Origin: Mucilaginibacter kameinonensis
Lineage (GTDB): Bacteria > Bacteroidota > Bacteroidia > Sphingobacteriales > Sphingobacteriaceae
Direction of reading: 5' to 3'
NCBI RefSeq assembly: GCF_003675385.1
Contig: NZ_RCWZ01000003.1
Coordinates: forward strand, 186,001 to 250,000
DNA: 64,000 bases
Shown: one piece after another, positions 20,101-29,900 of the stretch
Position numbering within the stretch: position 1 is the stretch's first letter
How the letters are laid out: every line of letters begins with the position of its first letter
Translations under genes and position numbers: made by a program
The notes under the pieces: model-generated
What the model was told of the DNA's origin: nothing
Databases searched by the model: none
The model's input: only the letters and a program-made list of their open reading frames with translations

Positions 20101-20528
20101 GAAGTATTGATTACCGTTCCCAATATGAGTATTGGCTCGGAGGCGATAGGCTTTTCCGGCACCACTTCCCGCCTGCGAAGCACAATATTTTTGCTAACAA
20201 TCTGGTACTGGATCTGGGTATTTTTGAAACATGCCTCAAGCGCCTGTTCTATAGTTGCGTTTTTCAGGCTAACGGTAACATTGTCCAGGTTTACCTTGTC
20301 GGCATTATAAACGAAAACGTAGCCCGATTGCTTTTCAATCGCTTTCAGAACAGTTTCAAGTTTCGCGTTGGATTCGTTAAGGGTGATCTGGCTGAGTACT
20401 TTTCCGCTTACATGTACAAAGGAGATGACCAGTAATAAAGTTGTCAGCCTCATTATTAAGAGAATTTTCTCGGGAACAGGCCATAGCCATCCAGGCCGGG
20501 AGCCATTCCCGATTAGATATTTATTCAT
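17163..20528 (-). CDS. SusC/RagA TonB-linked outer-membrane protein with STN domain
   Basis: I take the ATG at 20528 (MNKYLIGNGSRPG) as the start, giving 1,121 residues. A longer frame to 20618 adds 30 residues before a normal SusC leader and is unlikely. In order it has a signal sequence with KILLIMRLTTLLLVISF, an STN domain (about 45-105, LETVLKAIEKQSGYVFVYNADKV), a carboxypeptidase-regulatory-like domain (about 135-215), a plug with EIVIQGYGKTSK and IEILKDADATAIYGSRGANGVI, and the long barrel. An STN domain marks transporters that signal to a FecR-type anti-sigma factor, which fits the FecI/FecR genes directly upstream. It imports the ligand caught by SusD using TonB energy. Confidence 0.92.
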   Translation of the reverse strand: MNKYLIGNGSRPGWLWPVPEKILLIMRLTTLLLVISFVHVSGKVLSQITLNESNAKLETVLKAIEKQSGYVFVYNADKVNLDNVTVSLKNATIEQALEACFKNTQIQYQIVSKNIVLRRREVVPEKPIASEPILILGTVINTSRQPLSGASVIVKRTKKGVSTDAQGKYLIKTAEITDTLLFSYLGYVTKAIPARVAAKSPILDVIMEEATNGLDEIVIQGYGKTSKRLATGDITRVSGKDISDQPVMNPILALQGRVANVDITPVSGTASGPVKIEIRGRKALNDQFPSDPLYIINGVPLTVLEVRGGTANAGSAAYSRGYDQTGAGPGQSPFFSLNPDDIESIEILKDADATAIYGSRGANGVILITTKKGQPGKMKIDASFNTGSNFVTRYFDLLNTQQYIAMRKEAFANSGVQPTVNNAVDLLVFDQSKDTNWQKYHSGSSSQTNYTGSVSGGSELTTYRIGASYGTTHDLSTITGGNRRGTVSLSLQNHSADQKFSMDLNASYAATSVDAVQMDIPLTLPPNAPDPFDSQGNLNFAAWGAAHANYPFNALKNTSDQRGNTLSSGLLLTYNVVKGLSLSTSLGYTNTTNLNTVLNPIASLDPFGTPPFYGKSQFGTTRVSNMIVEPQLNYHTLLGKGSLAVLAGGTYQQNSTSGANVRGSNYTDDALLGTITNAPVVTADDISGKYKYTGVFARVNFNWDGKYILNLNGRRDGSSRFGADSRFGNFYSIGAAWNISDEKWVSDFLPSFFSLVKIRGSYGITGSDQVGDYKYLTQYGNTAIKLPDYNGISPIIPLIQPNADYHWQVNRSTELALEIGMLKDRLSLSVSAYRSYCDNQLVDFLTPAITGFTSVIANSPAKVANDGLEIALNGTLIKTNKFSWSASFNTGFNRNRLLAYPNLEKSPYADRLKIGTSVNSVYVLKYLGVDPLTGYYTFEDHNGDNNITTTGGPESRGDRYIAVKTTPDFTGNLSQTFRYKGFSLSANFYLVKQRGRNSLYNNTAIGSTNISLERYLTRWQKPGDQALTAKLSVVTTAENSLILQSDQAYTDASFIRLNSINASGALPKSWAKQIGASNINFMASASNIFVITKYKGLDPVIQSVGSALPSRTITFGLNCSF

Positions 20529-20620
20529 TATATTTGATGGGTTGAGGTTAATGAAATCAATAGTCAATTGTTTATTCGGCCCAGGCACCACCTGAACAGA
20601 ATAGGATAACCTGAACACTT

Positions 20621-20651
20621 ACCGTGGTTGTGGTTCCAACACTTCCACGGT
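20621..20651. promoter_or_regulatory. Inverted repeat upstream of SusC
   Basis: ACCGTGG (20621-20627) and CCACGGT (20645-20651) form a 7-bp stem with a 17-nt loop. It lies in the 210-bp gap between the FecR stop and the SusC start, where a promoter for the SusCD genes is expected. It may be an operator or leader hairpin; there is no direct evidence for either. Confidence 0.3.
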
Positions 20652-20738
20652 TATTCAAGCCCCGTGCGCTCTTATTAGTAAAATCTCACCATAGGCAATA
20701 GCTTATTTAAGTTTTGTTTAATTTTAATTTGTTTGTTA

Positions 20739-21917
20739 TCAAGGCCGGATCTTAATGGTTCTGTCAACCACACTGTAGTTAATATCCAGGTATTTCAGGA
20801 TCTGCAATGCTTCAGACAGATTAGCATTACGATGTACTTTTCCGGTGATGTGAGCATCGGGGACCTTGCCTTCATAAACCACATTAACATCGTACCATCT
20901 CGAAATCTGGTTCATTACCGTGGTTATATCCGTCCGGTCAAAATAAAAGTAGCCATTCTTCCAGGCCACCGCGTTTTCGGTATCAACCTCCGATATCCGG
21001 ACATTGTTGCTCTTTACCTCGGCTTGCTGTCCCGGTGTTAGTTTCCTGGTAAATTTTGCTCCCTCCACAGTAAGGCTGATACTTCCCTCAAGCAATGTAG
21101 TGGCGGCATTACTTTCGCCAGGATAGCTATTTATATTAAAATGGGTTCCCAGCACTCTGATTTCCTGGCCCGAAAAATCAGAAGTACCCGGCACACTAAC
21201 CACGAAAGGATGAGCTGCATCTTTAGCTACTTCAAAATACCCCTCGCCGGTAAGATTAACCCTACGCTCCTTTGCAGCTTCCATATTAACCGGAAAAGTG
21301 ATCTTCGAATCCGCATTTAACCACACCAGGGATCCGTCTGGAAGTTTGACCTTAAAAGTTTCTCCCTTGCCGGTATTTAAAGTATTCAAAAGCATTTCCC
21401 GATTTCCGCCATTGGCTTTACCTTTTGAGATACTTTGATCCTGTACAGTGTAGGTAATTTCTCCGCTAACAGATTTGGTGATGTTTATCGCTCCCTGCGA
21501 AGCCAAATGCCCCTGAACGCTCTTACCTAATTTAATTTTCTGACCATTAGCCAGTGTGAGTGTAGCCCCTTCCTTCCCCGCTAAAATCTCTGTACCGGCG
21601 ATGGCTGGTTTCGCTATATATTTACGGGAGGTCTCGAGTTTTAATAAATAAAAGCATATAGAGGTGATCAACACTAGCGACGCGGCTATCATAGATATAC
21701 GAGGCAAGAACTGTACGGTCCTCATACCAATGCGCCCCATTACCTGGTTCCGCATCAGTGACTCTGCTTTTCTGAGTTCAGTTTCAGAAAGACGGATATG
21801 ATCATTCATATTCCAGTCCGCATACCACGACTCGATGATAGCAAGCTCCTCTTCCGTGCAGTTACCTTCCCTGAATTTTTTTAATAATTGTTCGTGATCA
21901 AATTCTGCCATAATCAA
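20739..21917 (-). CDS. FecR-family anti-sigma factor
   Basis: The 392-residue protein has a cytoplasmic N-terminal sigma-binding region with the conserved AIIESWYADWN-type stretch, one membrane helix at about 83-103 (MIAASLVLITSICFYLL) and a periplasmic FecR domain (about 180-285, TGKGETFKVKLPDGSLVWLNADSKI). A C-terminal DUF4974-like domain (about 315-390) ends ILKYLDINYSVVDRTIKI. It would hold the neighbouring ECF sigma factor inactive until the STN domain of the ligand-loaded SusC signals through its periplasmic part. It is 22 bp downstream of the sigma gene. Confidence 0.92.
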   Translation of the reverse strand: MIMAEFDHEQLLKKFREGNCTEEELAIIESWYADWNMNDHIRLSETELRKAESLMRNQVMGRIGMRTVQFLPRISMIAASLVLITSICFYLLKLETSRKYIAKPAIAGTEILAGKEGATLTLANGQKIKLGKSVQGHLASQGAINITKSVSGEITYTVQDQSISKGKANGGNREMLLNTLNTGKGETFKVKLPDGSLVWLNADSKITFPVNMEAAKERRVNLTGEGYFEVAKDAAHPFVVSVPGTSDFSGQEIRVLGTHFNINSYPGESNAATTLLEGSISLTVEGAKFTRKLTPGQQAEVKSNNVRISEVDTENAVAWKNGYFYFDRTDITTVMNQISRWYDVNVVYEGKVPDAHITGKVHRNANLSEALQILKYLDINYSVVDRTIKIRP

Positions 21918-21939
21918 TAAGTCAATAATGACTTAACAA

Positions 21940-22620
21940 TTACATAACAGTTGAGTCGGATCGATCGGGTATCCCGGAAGGAAAAAAAAGTAAAATATTT
22001 TTTTTATGCTCATTTTTCTCTGGCGCCAGAGGGGTATCAAGACCACCACAATGACAAAAAGAAGTAAGAAATATGGCCATACCAATTTTTTGACGTAAAA
22101 CCCTAAGCGATTTCTTGATATGAGTAGCAACAGTTTGTTCTGAAAGGTTCAACTTCTCTGCAATTTCCCGGTTGCTAAGATGTTCAAAGCGGCTCATTAA
22201 AAAAACCTCCCTCATTCTTTCAGGCAAGGCATTAATTTCTTTATTGATGATCTCTGCTAATTGCTTTTCTCTTATTCTTTCATCCGCAAGGCCTTCTGAA
22301 ACCTCTGCAAAATTTTGAATTGTTGTTGCATAGTCAGTCACTATTTTATGGTGGCTGACAAGATTTAATATCTTATTACGGCTCATGGTAAAAAGATATC
22401 CTGAGAGGTTAACATTTTTAATCATATCCCTCTTTTCCCACAATGCCACAAACACATCCTGCACCAGATCTCTTGATGTGTCTTCGTCCCTGAGCTTATT
22501 GTACACATGGCTATATAAAAGTTTATTATAGCGTTCGAAGATTTCAACAAAAGCGTTTCTATCTTCCTCCTTTACCAGGTCAAGCAATTCTAAGTCCGAA
22601 TATGAACGATAAGACTTCAT
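21940..22620 (-). CDS. ECF RNA polymerase sigma factor (FecI-like)
   Basis: The 226-residue protein has sigma region 2 (LYSHVYNKLRDEDTSRDLVQDVF, LFTMSRNKILN) and region 4 (LPERMREVFLMSRFEHLSNREIAEKL followed by the recognition helix LSEQTVATHIKKS). It probably directs transcription of the adjacent SusCD operon when released by FecR. It is some 30 residues longer than usual for this group: after LRVLRQKIG the tail is unusual (Cys/His, then Lys/Phe-rich). The alternative frame here encodes a hydrophobic stretch, so a late frameshift in the last 40 codons is possible. Confidence 0.9.
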   Translation of the reverse strand: MKSYRSYSDLELLDLVKEEDRNAFVEIFERYNKLLYSHVYNKLRDEDTSRDLVQDVFVALWEKRDMIKNVNLSGYLFTMSRNKILNLVSHHKIVTDYATTIQNFAEVSEGLADERIREKQLAEIINKEINALPERMREVFLMSRFEHLSNREIAEKLNLSEQTVATHIKKSLRVLRQKIGMAIFLTSFCHCGGLDTPLAPEKNEHKKNILLFFPSGIPDRSDSTVM

Positions 22621-23341
22621 GGGTTAATCAATAGGAGTAAAGATATAAATATTCTCTATTTATCCAATCCTACCACCTTATGACTCGCCAAAAACGACCA
22701 AATCAACTCACAAACAAAAAAAAGAGTACCTCTAAAGCAGTTTCAATACAAAAAACAAAACGCATACTCTAAAAAACCACAAAAACTCAAAGAAAATGAA
22801 TAGGTAAATAAAAACACACCTTAAAATCCGCCCAACACCATTAATAAACCTATTAAATCACGCTACAAATAACAAAACGCACCCCTAAAACATTTTATTC
22901 CGCTTAAATTTTACCCATTTCAAAGAGAACTCTATATTCAAAAGGTATCCATTCTTAACCAACGACTAATTCATCTTTAGTGTACCGTTCCGCAAAAACG
23001 GAACCATCAACCTATTTCGTTAGCAAATACAGCGATAATCGCCAAACCAATTGCGGCCATCGTAGCGCAGAAATAAGCTCCCAAAGGCCGACTTCCAATT
23101 ATTCGGTAGTGTTACCTCATTGAAAAAGAACTATAATTGATATTTTAAATTAACTGAAGTGCTTCTATCATTTAATAATATATACACAGCCCCAATTCAG
23201 CTTATGGCCGGATATTAAATTTCATTTCCCCCATTTGATTATTAGATAGTTAAATAATATTTATTATATTTAACATATCATTCACAACATTTTCCGGATG
23301 CCGAAAAGGATAATAGAGTAGGCTCGCCTAAATCCACTGTC
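22621..23341. other. Intergenic region between divergent operons, G-depleted on the plus strand
   Basis: There are 721 bp between the divergent sigma factor and membrane protein genes. No gene is supported. In 22741-22920 I count only about 9 G in 180 bases on the plus strand, with several times as many C and a very high A content. A weak promoter-like pair for the sigma gene is present on the minus strand (TATCTTTA at 22638-22645, TTGG at 22664-22667). Confidence 0.5.
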
Positions 23342-24574
23342 ATGTTCAACAACGCCGCACTCGACGTAGCCATCGGGCTTATTTTTATCTACCTCCTCTA
23401 TAGCTTACTGGCAACTGTTGTCCAGGAAATGTTCGCGTCCCGGACCGGCCTTCGTGGCAGGTTACTGGCCAGAGCTATCCAAAGAATGCTGGATGACGGC
23501 AGGAGCGCACGGCCGGGAAGGCTGGGCAGGGCCTGGAAGTGGTTGAGCGGTGATCAGGCATATAAATCAGCCAGAAGCGCAGCCAAGGCAGCCCCTAAAG
23601 TCAGCGATGCTTTTTTTGCCCACCCGCTAATCAAATACCTTCGGGCCGATACCTTCCTGGTCCAGCGAAAACGCCCATCCTATATCGACCCGGAAACCTT
23701 CACCAAGGTACTGGTCGATCTGCTGCGCGGCCCCGATGCAAAGCCAGGCATTTCCGACCGTAAACTCATCGAGCACAGTCTGCAACACCGGGAGATCGCC
23801 TGGAAGGTAAATAGGGATAAGCTCATAGGCGGCAGACACCTAAAGGATCATCATAAAGATTGGACATATCCCAAACTTGAAGAAGACACCGCCATCTACC
23901 TGGAGTCCGTCTGGGCCGATGCCCAGGGCGATGTCAGTAAATTTCGGGGATTTATTAGCGATTGGTTCAATGAAATGATGGACCGCACCACCGGCTGGTA
24001 CAAAAAATATACCCAGGTTTACCTGCTGATAATCGGTCTACTCATTGCAGGTTTCTTCAATGTTGACACCATCCGGATCGCCAAAGCGCTCGAAGCCAAC
24101 CCCGAAATGCGCAGCCAGCTTATCAGCCAGGTCAGCGCTTTCACAAAGGCCCACCCCGACCTCGTCAATCAGTTAAAGACCGACCAAACAGCGCTCAAAG
24201 ACCCGCCGCCTAATGTCAAAGACACTGCCGCAAGAAAGGCCTATTTAGCCAAACAAGCCGAACTACAAAAGAAGATCAATGCCAACCCGGCCAAGGCCAT
24301 GCAGGATAAGGAAGTGGAGATCGTCAGCAAATACCTGCCCGAAGCCACACACACTTTAGGCATCGGCTACGAAGGAGGCTTCTGGAAGAACGTCAACCGC
24401 CTAACCCCTTTCGGCTGGCTGCTAACTGCCATAGCCATTTCCCTGGGTGCACCTTTCTGGTTCGACCTGCTCAACAAACTCATGCAGCTGCGCAGTGCTG
24501 TGGCCCCGAATGAAGACGGTAAAAACAGCGGCAAAAAAGGCCCTGCACCCAAGAACCTTAAAACCGTTGGCTGA
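23342..24574 (+). CDS. Membrane protein of unknown function, first gene of a subtilase cluster
   Basis: The 410-residue protein has an N-terminal membrane helix (about 8-28, LDVAIGLIFIYLLYSLLATVV), a basic cytoplasmic segment (Arg/Lys-rich, about 30-75) and a soluble domain to about 220. A second helix lies at about 226-244 (VYLLIIGLLIAGFFNVD), then an Ala/Lys/Gln-rich, coiled-coil-prone segment (about 250-325) and a third hydrophobic stretch at about 352-372 (FGWLLTAIAISLGAPFWFDLL). The tail is Lys/Pro-rich. I do not recognise a named family. Its stop overlaps the start of the subtilase gene by one base (TGATG), so the two are translated together and probably act together, for example as membrane anchor or channel and protease. 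Confidence 0.75.
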   Translation: MFNNAALDVAIGLIFIYLLYSLLATVVQEMFASRTGLRGRLLARAIQRMLDDGRSARPGRLGRAWKWLSGDQAYKSARSAAKAAPKVSDAFFAHPLIKYLRADTFLVQRKRPSYIDPETFTKVLVDLLRGPDAKPGISDRKLIEHSLQHREIAWKVNRDKLIGGRHLKDHHKDWTYPKLEEDTAIYLESVWADAQGDVSKFRGFISDWFNEMMDRTTGWYKKYTQVYLLIIGLLIAGFFNVDTIRIAKALEANPEMRSQLISQVSAFTKAHPDLVNQLKTDQTALKDPPPNVKDTAARKAYLAKQAELQKKINANPAKAMQDKEVEIVSKYLPEATHTLGIGYEGGFWKNVNRLTPFGWLLTAIAISLGAPFWFDLLNKLMQLRSAVAPNEDGKNSGKKGPAPKNLKTVG

Positions 24575-25659
24575 TGAAATTGACAGTTAAAGATAATTAC
24601 CTGAATGTCCGGGCTGGTCGGCCCAGCGTTAATGCCCCAAGCGACCGCTACCTGGAGCCCGGCGACGAAGTGGAAGTCGACGATACGGCATATCCAGGCG
24701 ATGCCTATGACGGCATCGGCACCTGGTTTCGCGACAAAGCCAACAATTACTATTGGAGCGGCGGCTTTCAAACCACAGACCTGACCGATAAACAAAGTTT
24801 CTCCTGGTTCGATGAACTAAAAATCAAAGACCTATGGGACACCTACGGCGAGTATGGTTCCCTGGCCACCGTGGCCGTACTCGATACCGGCTATGACATC
24901 GGCAATACCGATCTTGCACCGGCGGTTACCGATAGTGATATTCTGATCGATTACGCAAGTACCATCATGGATAAGAGCCATGACCTGCACGGTACACATT
25001 GCAGTTCACTCATTGCCGCCCGTAATACCCTGCACTGGTATATCGGCGTAGCCCCACAGTGCAGACTGCTGTGCGGCAAGATCAGTTCCGGTGGCGAACT
25101 GCGGAATTTTAATAGTATTATTTCCGGTATCAAATGGGCTATCGGCAAAGGGGCCGATATTATTTCCGTTAGTTACGGATCCCCCCTGAACGATACGGAC
25201 AAGACAAACTTCCAAAGCCAGCTGAATCAACTATTAGTTGATAAAAATGTCCTGATGTTTGCGGCTTCAGGCAACAATTTCGCGGGCGGCGTGATCAGCC
25301 AGGATCTTTATCCTGCCTCTTGTAGCAATTTTGTATCCGTTGGCGCCACCGATGCAAACGGACAACTCAGCGATATTACCGTGCGTAGCGAACACACGAT
25401 CATACATAGCCGCGGCACCGATATCGAGTCTTACGGTACAGCTTCCACACCTGCAGCTCAAAGCGGCACCAGCTTTTCTACACCGATCATCGCCGCAATA
25501 GCAGCTCTGGGGGTCTCGGCCTGCAAAAAAAAGACCGGCAATTGGGATGCCGCCAAACTTCTGTCTGCGCTATATGATAGCGGAAGCGACCTAAATGGCT
25601 TCCAGGGAAAAAAAGTAATCGATCCGGCCAATTTTTTTGAAATACTAATTAACACTTAA
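24574..25659 (+). CDS. SH3-like domain plus S8 subtilisin-family serine protease
   Basis: The 361-residue protein starts with an SH3-like segment of about 65 residues (LTVKDNYLNVRAG, EPGDEVEVDD, TWFRDKANNYYWSGGF). The subtilase domain follows with a complete catalytic set: Asp104 in VAVLDTGYD, His139 in LHGTHCSS, oxyanion Asn234 in AASGNN and Ser300 in SGTSFSTP. No signal peptide, membrane helix or obvious propeptide is visible, so it is predicted to act in the cytoplasm or at the inner face of its membrane partner, which is unusual for an S8 protease. It overlaps the upstream membrane protein gene by one base and is 11 bp from the next gene. Confidence 0.88.
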   Translation: MKLTVKDNYLNVRAGRPSVNAPSDRYLEPGDEVEVDDTAYPGDAYDGIGTWFRDKANNYYWSGGFQTTDLTDKQSFSWFDELKIKDLWDTYGEYGSLATVAVLDTGYDIGNTDLAPAVTDSDILIDYASTIMDKSHDLHGTHCSSLIAARNTLHWYIGVAPQCRLLCGKISSGGELRNFNSIISGIKWAIGKGADIISVSYGSPLNDTDKTNFQSQLNQLLVDKNVLMFAASGNNFAGGVISQDLYPASCSNFVSVGATDANGQLSDITVRSEHTIIHSRGTDIESYGTASTPAAQSGTSFSTPIIAAIAALGVSACKKKTGNWDAAKLLSALYDSGSDLNGFQGKKVIDPANFFEILINT

Positions 25660-25670
25660 ACTCCAACCAT

Positions 25671-26597
25671 ATGAAACGAAACCTTTACCTTCTCTTACCT
25701 CTTTTTCTTATGCTGACCGGCACCGCTGCGTACAGTGCAGATCCTACAAGCAGCTCGGACTATTACCGCGCCGCCTACGTGAAAAAATTTTACGATACGG
25801 ATGCCAAAACAATCACCATCACAAAGGAGATACAGGATCTTTTAGCAAACGATATTTACTATAAAAAAGGAACCCCGATCAATAAAACACTGCTCGATAA
25901 AAATCCTTTCTTCAAAGGTTTATTTGAAGACCCGGGCGCTATGGGCGGAGGAAACCTTCCCGCGGGGTTCAGCAAAGGGATCACCGCCCTTGGCAATGTC
26001 GACGTCACAAAATTCGCCAACGCCATCGCTGATCTAATGATCGACCGCGCCAAGCAGGAACTCACCGTCGCCTTTTTTAACCGCTTCAAAAAACTATCAG
26101 ACAAATATCCCGAGTTCCAGCTTATGTTTCCAAAAACATCAGATAACCTGCGGAACCTGTTGAGTTTTACCTATCCGCAGATGCTGCCCAAACTCAGGGA
26201 CGGCTTTTTTGACGACCTGCAACAGGTTACGTATAATCTGGAAGCCGTGCTGGAACTGCCCAAATACCAGACCCTGATGGAGAACTTCCCGGAAGTACCC
26301 GCCGCCATTGCCTGTGTTAAACTCATGCACGAGATTGAGGACGGAGCATCCCCGGATAAAGTCATCGTCGACATCGATCAGGCCATCAGCGATATCGAAG
26401 GAAAGCCCTTTTACACCAATGCCAGTGATGGCTTCAAAAACCTGGTCGCTACCGTGCACTTCGCTAAAATATTTTCCGAAAGCCTTAGCAGCACTACCCC
26501 ATCCAGGAGCTGGGTCACCCCAACTGAACTCAAAACGATGTTCGCCGATGATATAACGACTAATAAATATCTAACCCGTTTTCGGTTGAATCAGTAA
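25671..26597 (+). CDS. Secreted helical protein of unknown function
   Basis: The 308-residue protein has a Sec signal peptide (residues 1-22, ending TAAYSA). The rest is predicted to be mostly helical, with short hydrophobic helices (FANAIADLMIDRAKQELTVA, AAIACVKLMHEIE) and few cysteines. I do not recognise the family with confidence. It follows the subtilase gene by 11 bp in the same direction and belongs to the same operon. The sequence after its stop remains coding-like in another frame, so the protein may be a truncated version of a longer one. Confidence 0.7.
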   Translation: MKRNLYLLLPLFLMLTGTAAYSADPTSSSDYYRAAYVKKFYDTDAKTITITKEIQDLLANDIYYKKGTPINKTLLDKNPFFKGLFEDPGAMGGGNLPAGFSKGITALGNVDVTKFANAIADLMIDRAKQELTVAFFNRFKKLSDKYPEFQLMFPKTSDNLRNLLSFTYPQMLPKLRDGFFDDLQQVTYNLEAVLELPKYQTLMENFPEVPAAIACVKLMHEIEDGASPDKVIVDIDQAISDIEGKPFYTNASDGFKNLVATVHFAKIFSESLSSTTPSRSWVTPTELKTMFADDITTNKYLTRFRLNQ

Positions 26598-26931
26598 AAA
26601 CCGTCCAGACGGAAAAGTTGTACACTTCGATATCCCGGACGAACCGGAACTCGTTGTGCCCGGCAAACCCGAAACCGGGCATCCTGTGCTTTTCAGGAAC
26701 CGCACTAGCGCTGTTTTTATCGAATACAGCAATGGTGTTAAAAAGGCATTTTTTATGAAAGTAATTGATTTCCTGAAGAATAAGAATACAAAACCCGTAA
26801 TCGATTCCTTCGGGAATAGAGTTGTTTTTTTTAAAAAAAATTCGCTAATTCGCTATCTGAAATTTTTAAATGGCGGTCCACATCATGTGCCGCTATCACT
26901 TGTTATCAACCAAACCTTCACGCGCCATTGA
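26590..26931 (+). pseudogene. Coding-like fragment after the secreted helical protein
   Basis: A frame open from 26590 to 26931, shifted relative to the preceding gene, reads SKNRPDGKVVHFDIPDEPE and continues with PGKPETGHPVLFRN, SNGVKKAFF and VIDFLKNKN. There is no ATG until 26755; a GTG is at 26656. The composition looks like real protein, but the family is unknown. It could be the 3' remnant of a longer version of the upstream gene, or a small gene starting at GTG 26656 or ATG 26755. Its end overlaps the first codons assigned to the next gene. Confidence 0.35.
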
Positions 26932-29900
26932 ATTGCATATAAAACTAATTTTCGCTGTCCGGACCGCATTTCTAGCATGTATCTTTCTGCTTATGGCCAA
27001 TAGCGTATCCGGTCAGGACATCTCATTCCATCTAAATAAGAATTTCCTTTCCGGCAAGAAAATTCTAAAATTAAAAAGGGATTTCCATGATCCTTATTTG
27101 TGGATACTCGCAAACAATAATGAGGTCTACCGGGTAAACAGCATAACGATGGACATTGATGATTATTCTGCCCAATTCAGTTCTTTTCACAATTACCAGT
27201 TCATTGACATCGCCGGCGTGAGTGGAGAGCGGGTATTTATAGCGACCAGCGCTCCACTCGTGCTTGATTATAATGCCGGCGCAATAAGCAAATTTGACGC
27301 GACGGTGGGCTTATCGGATAACGTTACAGGTATCGGTATCAGCAATTTTTCAGGCGGCCCGGTACGAACCGGCGATGTGGTTATCGGAACCAGCAAAGGG
27401 CTAGCCAATTATCATTTGGATAACGGCGAATTCATTTACAATAATATCTATACCGGATCAGTAAATGTAAAAATCTTCGAATCAACTTACCGAAAGCAAA
27501 TGTTCCAGGATAACTATGGCAGTGATGAAAATCCTGATTATTTTCCCGCTATTATCTGCTCTTATTCCACCGTCTATTCGGTTGCGCTTTACCGATTCGT
27601 GGAGAGTGGCAGAAAAATCAACACCGGCTTTTATTCGTTCCCGACTGTATTTTCAGAGGGTGGTGATTTTCTTCTCAACATCTTCTGGGGAAACGATTCG
27701 GGGCTTTACCAACAGGCGCAGATCAACGGCGTATTCAATCATTACCTTGAAAATATTCCGGTTAATAAAATAACAGATATTTACGGATTCCTGAATTTCG
27801 GCGACCCCAACAGCTCGAATAATTCCCTCACCCGGCAGAACCTACTCATAGGCACCGCAAAAGGATTCTACTACAGTGCGTCAATCTATGGTCAATACAC
27901 ATCTGAAGGCGCCAATAAACTGAGTTTATTCCACTATGATCAGTTGGGGGACCTCGCAATTAATGATATTTGTGTCAACAGCACAGCATCCGATGTCCTC
28001 AATATCCGTTCAGGATGCGAAAATGGTGTTTGGCTTGGCACCGATAACGGTGTTTATTTTCTTAAACCGGACTTCGCTGATCATCTTGACCCGCAAACGA
28101 ATGTCAAAGCAATCTCTTTTGACAACGCCGGGTCAGAAAACGCTTCAGAAATGCAGTTATGCAAAGGAAGCAATCTACATTTAAAGGTCAATCCTTATTT
28201 CAGCGAAAACAATTCCATTCAATGGTTAAAGGATGGCGTTGAAATTGCCGGTCAAAGCGGCGACAATCTTTCCGTCACAGAAACGGGCGATTACACTGCG
28301 ATATTTTACAATTCCTGCGAGAACGTACACGTATCTACCAATCACCTGAAAGTCGATATCATTGAAGCTCCGGTAATCTCATTTCATTACCCAGATGTAA
28401 TAAATCTTTGCGACCAGCAACAAACTACTTTAAAAACAACATACGATACCAGATATAAATACCGCTGGTACAAAGATAACTTACTTACCGGCAATACAGG
28501 TAATGAATTTAATGTAACAGTCAGCGGAACTTATAAGGTAGAGGTCAGCTCCTGTACCAACTCCTGGCTGACATCCAAATCTGTTACAGTAAACCTCTCT
28601 TTACCGACGCCTTCCATAGCGTCAGATAAATCAACCTATTGTGCCAGCGACCTCGCAGTATTGACGAGTAATTTGTCTTCAGGCGCTGGCTATACGATCA
28701 ATTGGTACAGAAACGGCACCATCATGGTGAATGATAAGAACCTGCCTGAAATAAAAACCGCGTTAGCGGGCAATTACCGTGTCGATGTTAAATACGATTC
28801 GGGTGAATGTATTAAGTCTTCTGTTGAAAAAGCAATACAATTTGTACAAACCCCAACTTTTTCTTTCGATTATGATGACCAGATTGATCGATGTGACGGT
28901 GAATCTGTCACGCTTGATACCCATGGAAGTACTGCCTATCAATACCATTGGTATAAGGACGGCGTATTACAACCCAACCATTTGCCATCAATTCAAGTAA
29001 CCTTGTCCGGGAAATACAAAGTTGAAGTCAGCAATTGCCCGGAAACATCGATAAGTTCAAAAGAAATTAGCATCATATTTCATAGCCTCCCCGTCCCAAC
29101 GATTAAAGCCGACAAAAACCATTATTGCGAGGGGGACATAGCTTTCCTTTCAACCATCTTATCCGGAAACACCGGGGATTTTAGTATTAACTGGTATCGC
29201 AATCAAACGTTGCTTCCGGAATATAACGGACTAAAGAGTATTCATACGCCTATTGCCGGCAACTATTCAGTGGTGATACAAAATAACAAGGGTTGCCGTC
29301 AGGTATCTGCAGTTATACAATTAGACTTCAGCTCCTCTCCGATCGTCTCTATTACAAAAAACACCCAAAGCAATCTTTGCGAGGGCGAGGTTATAACATT
29401 ACGTGCCAGTCATACGGAGGGGCAATTGAAGTGGTCCACAGGCGATATCGGTGAAGAAATCAAGGTGCAGCATAGCGGTATCTATAAAGTTATTTTAACG
29501 AGCAACTCCGGGTGTACTGCTGCCACCAGCATTGATGTACAGTTTAATCCCAAACCGGTTCTCCTCATTCCGGACGCGACAATCTGCGAATTTACCGATG
29601 AAACAGTGCGGGTTACCGCACCCGCTAATTTCGTAACCTATACGTGGAACGGACAGCGCTCGGGAAATACCTACATGATCCATAAGGCGGGCACAGTTAC
29701 ACTTACGGTTACAGACCAGAATGGCTGCAGCGCCACACAGAATATCATGGTCAACAGCCGGTGCGCCGACATTCATATACCCAATACTTTTACACCCAAC
29801 GGCGACGGGTTTAACGACACATGGGTCATATCGGGCCTGGAAACTGATCCGTCAACCAGAATCAGGGTATTTAACAGATATGGCAAAGAGGTATATGAAC

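Noticed and set aside
21933..22130. Hydrophobic 65-codon frame over the 3' end of the FecI-like gene
   Set aside because: It overlaps the sigma gene's region 4 and has no independent start context. It is mentioned only as a hint of a possible late frameshift.
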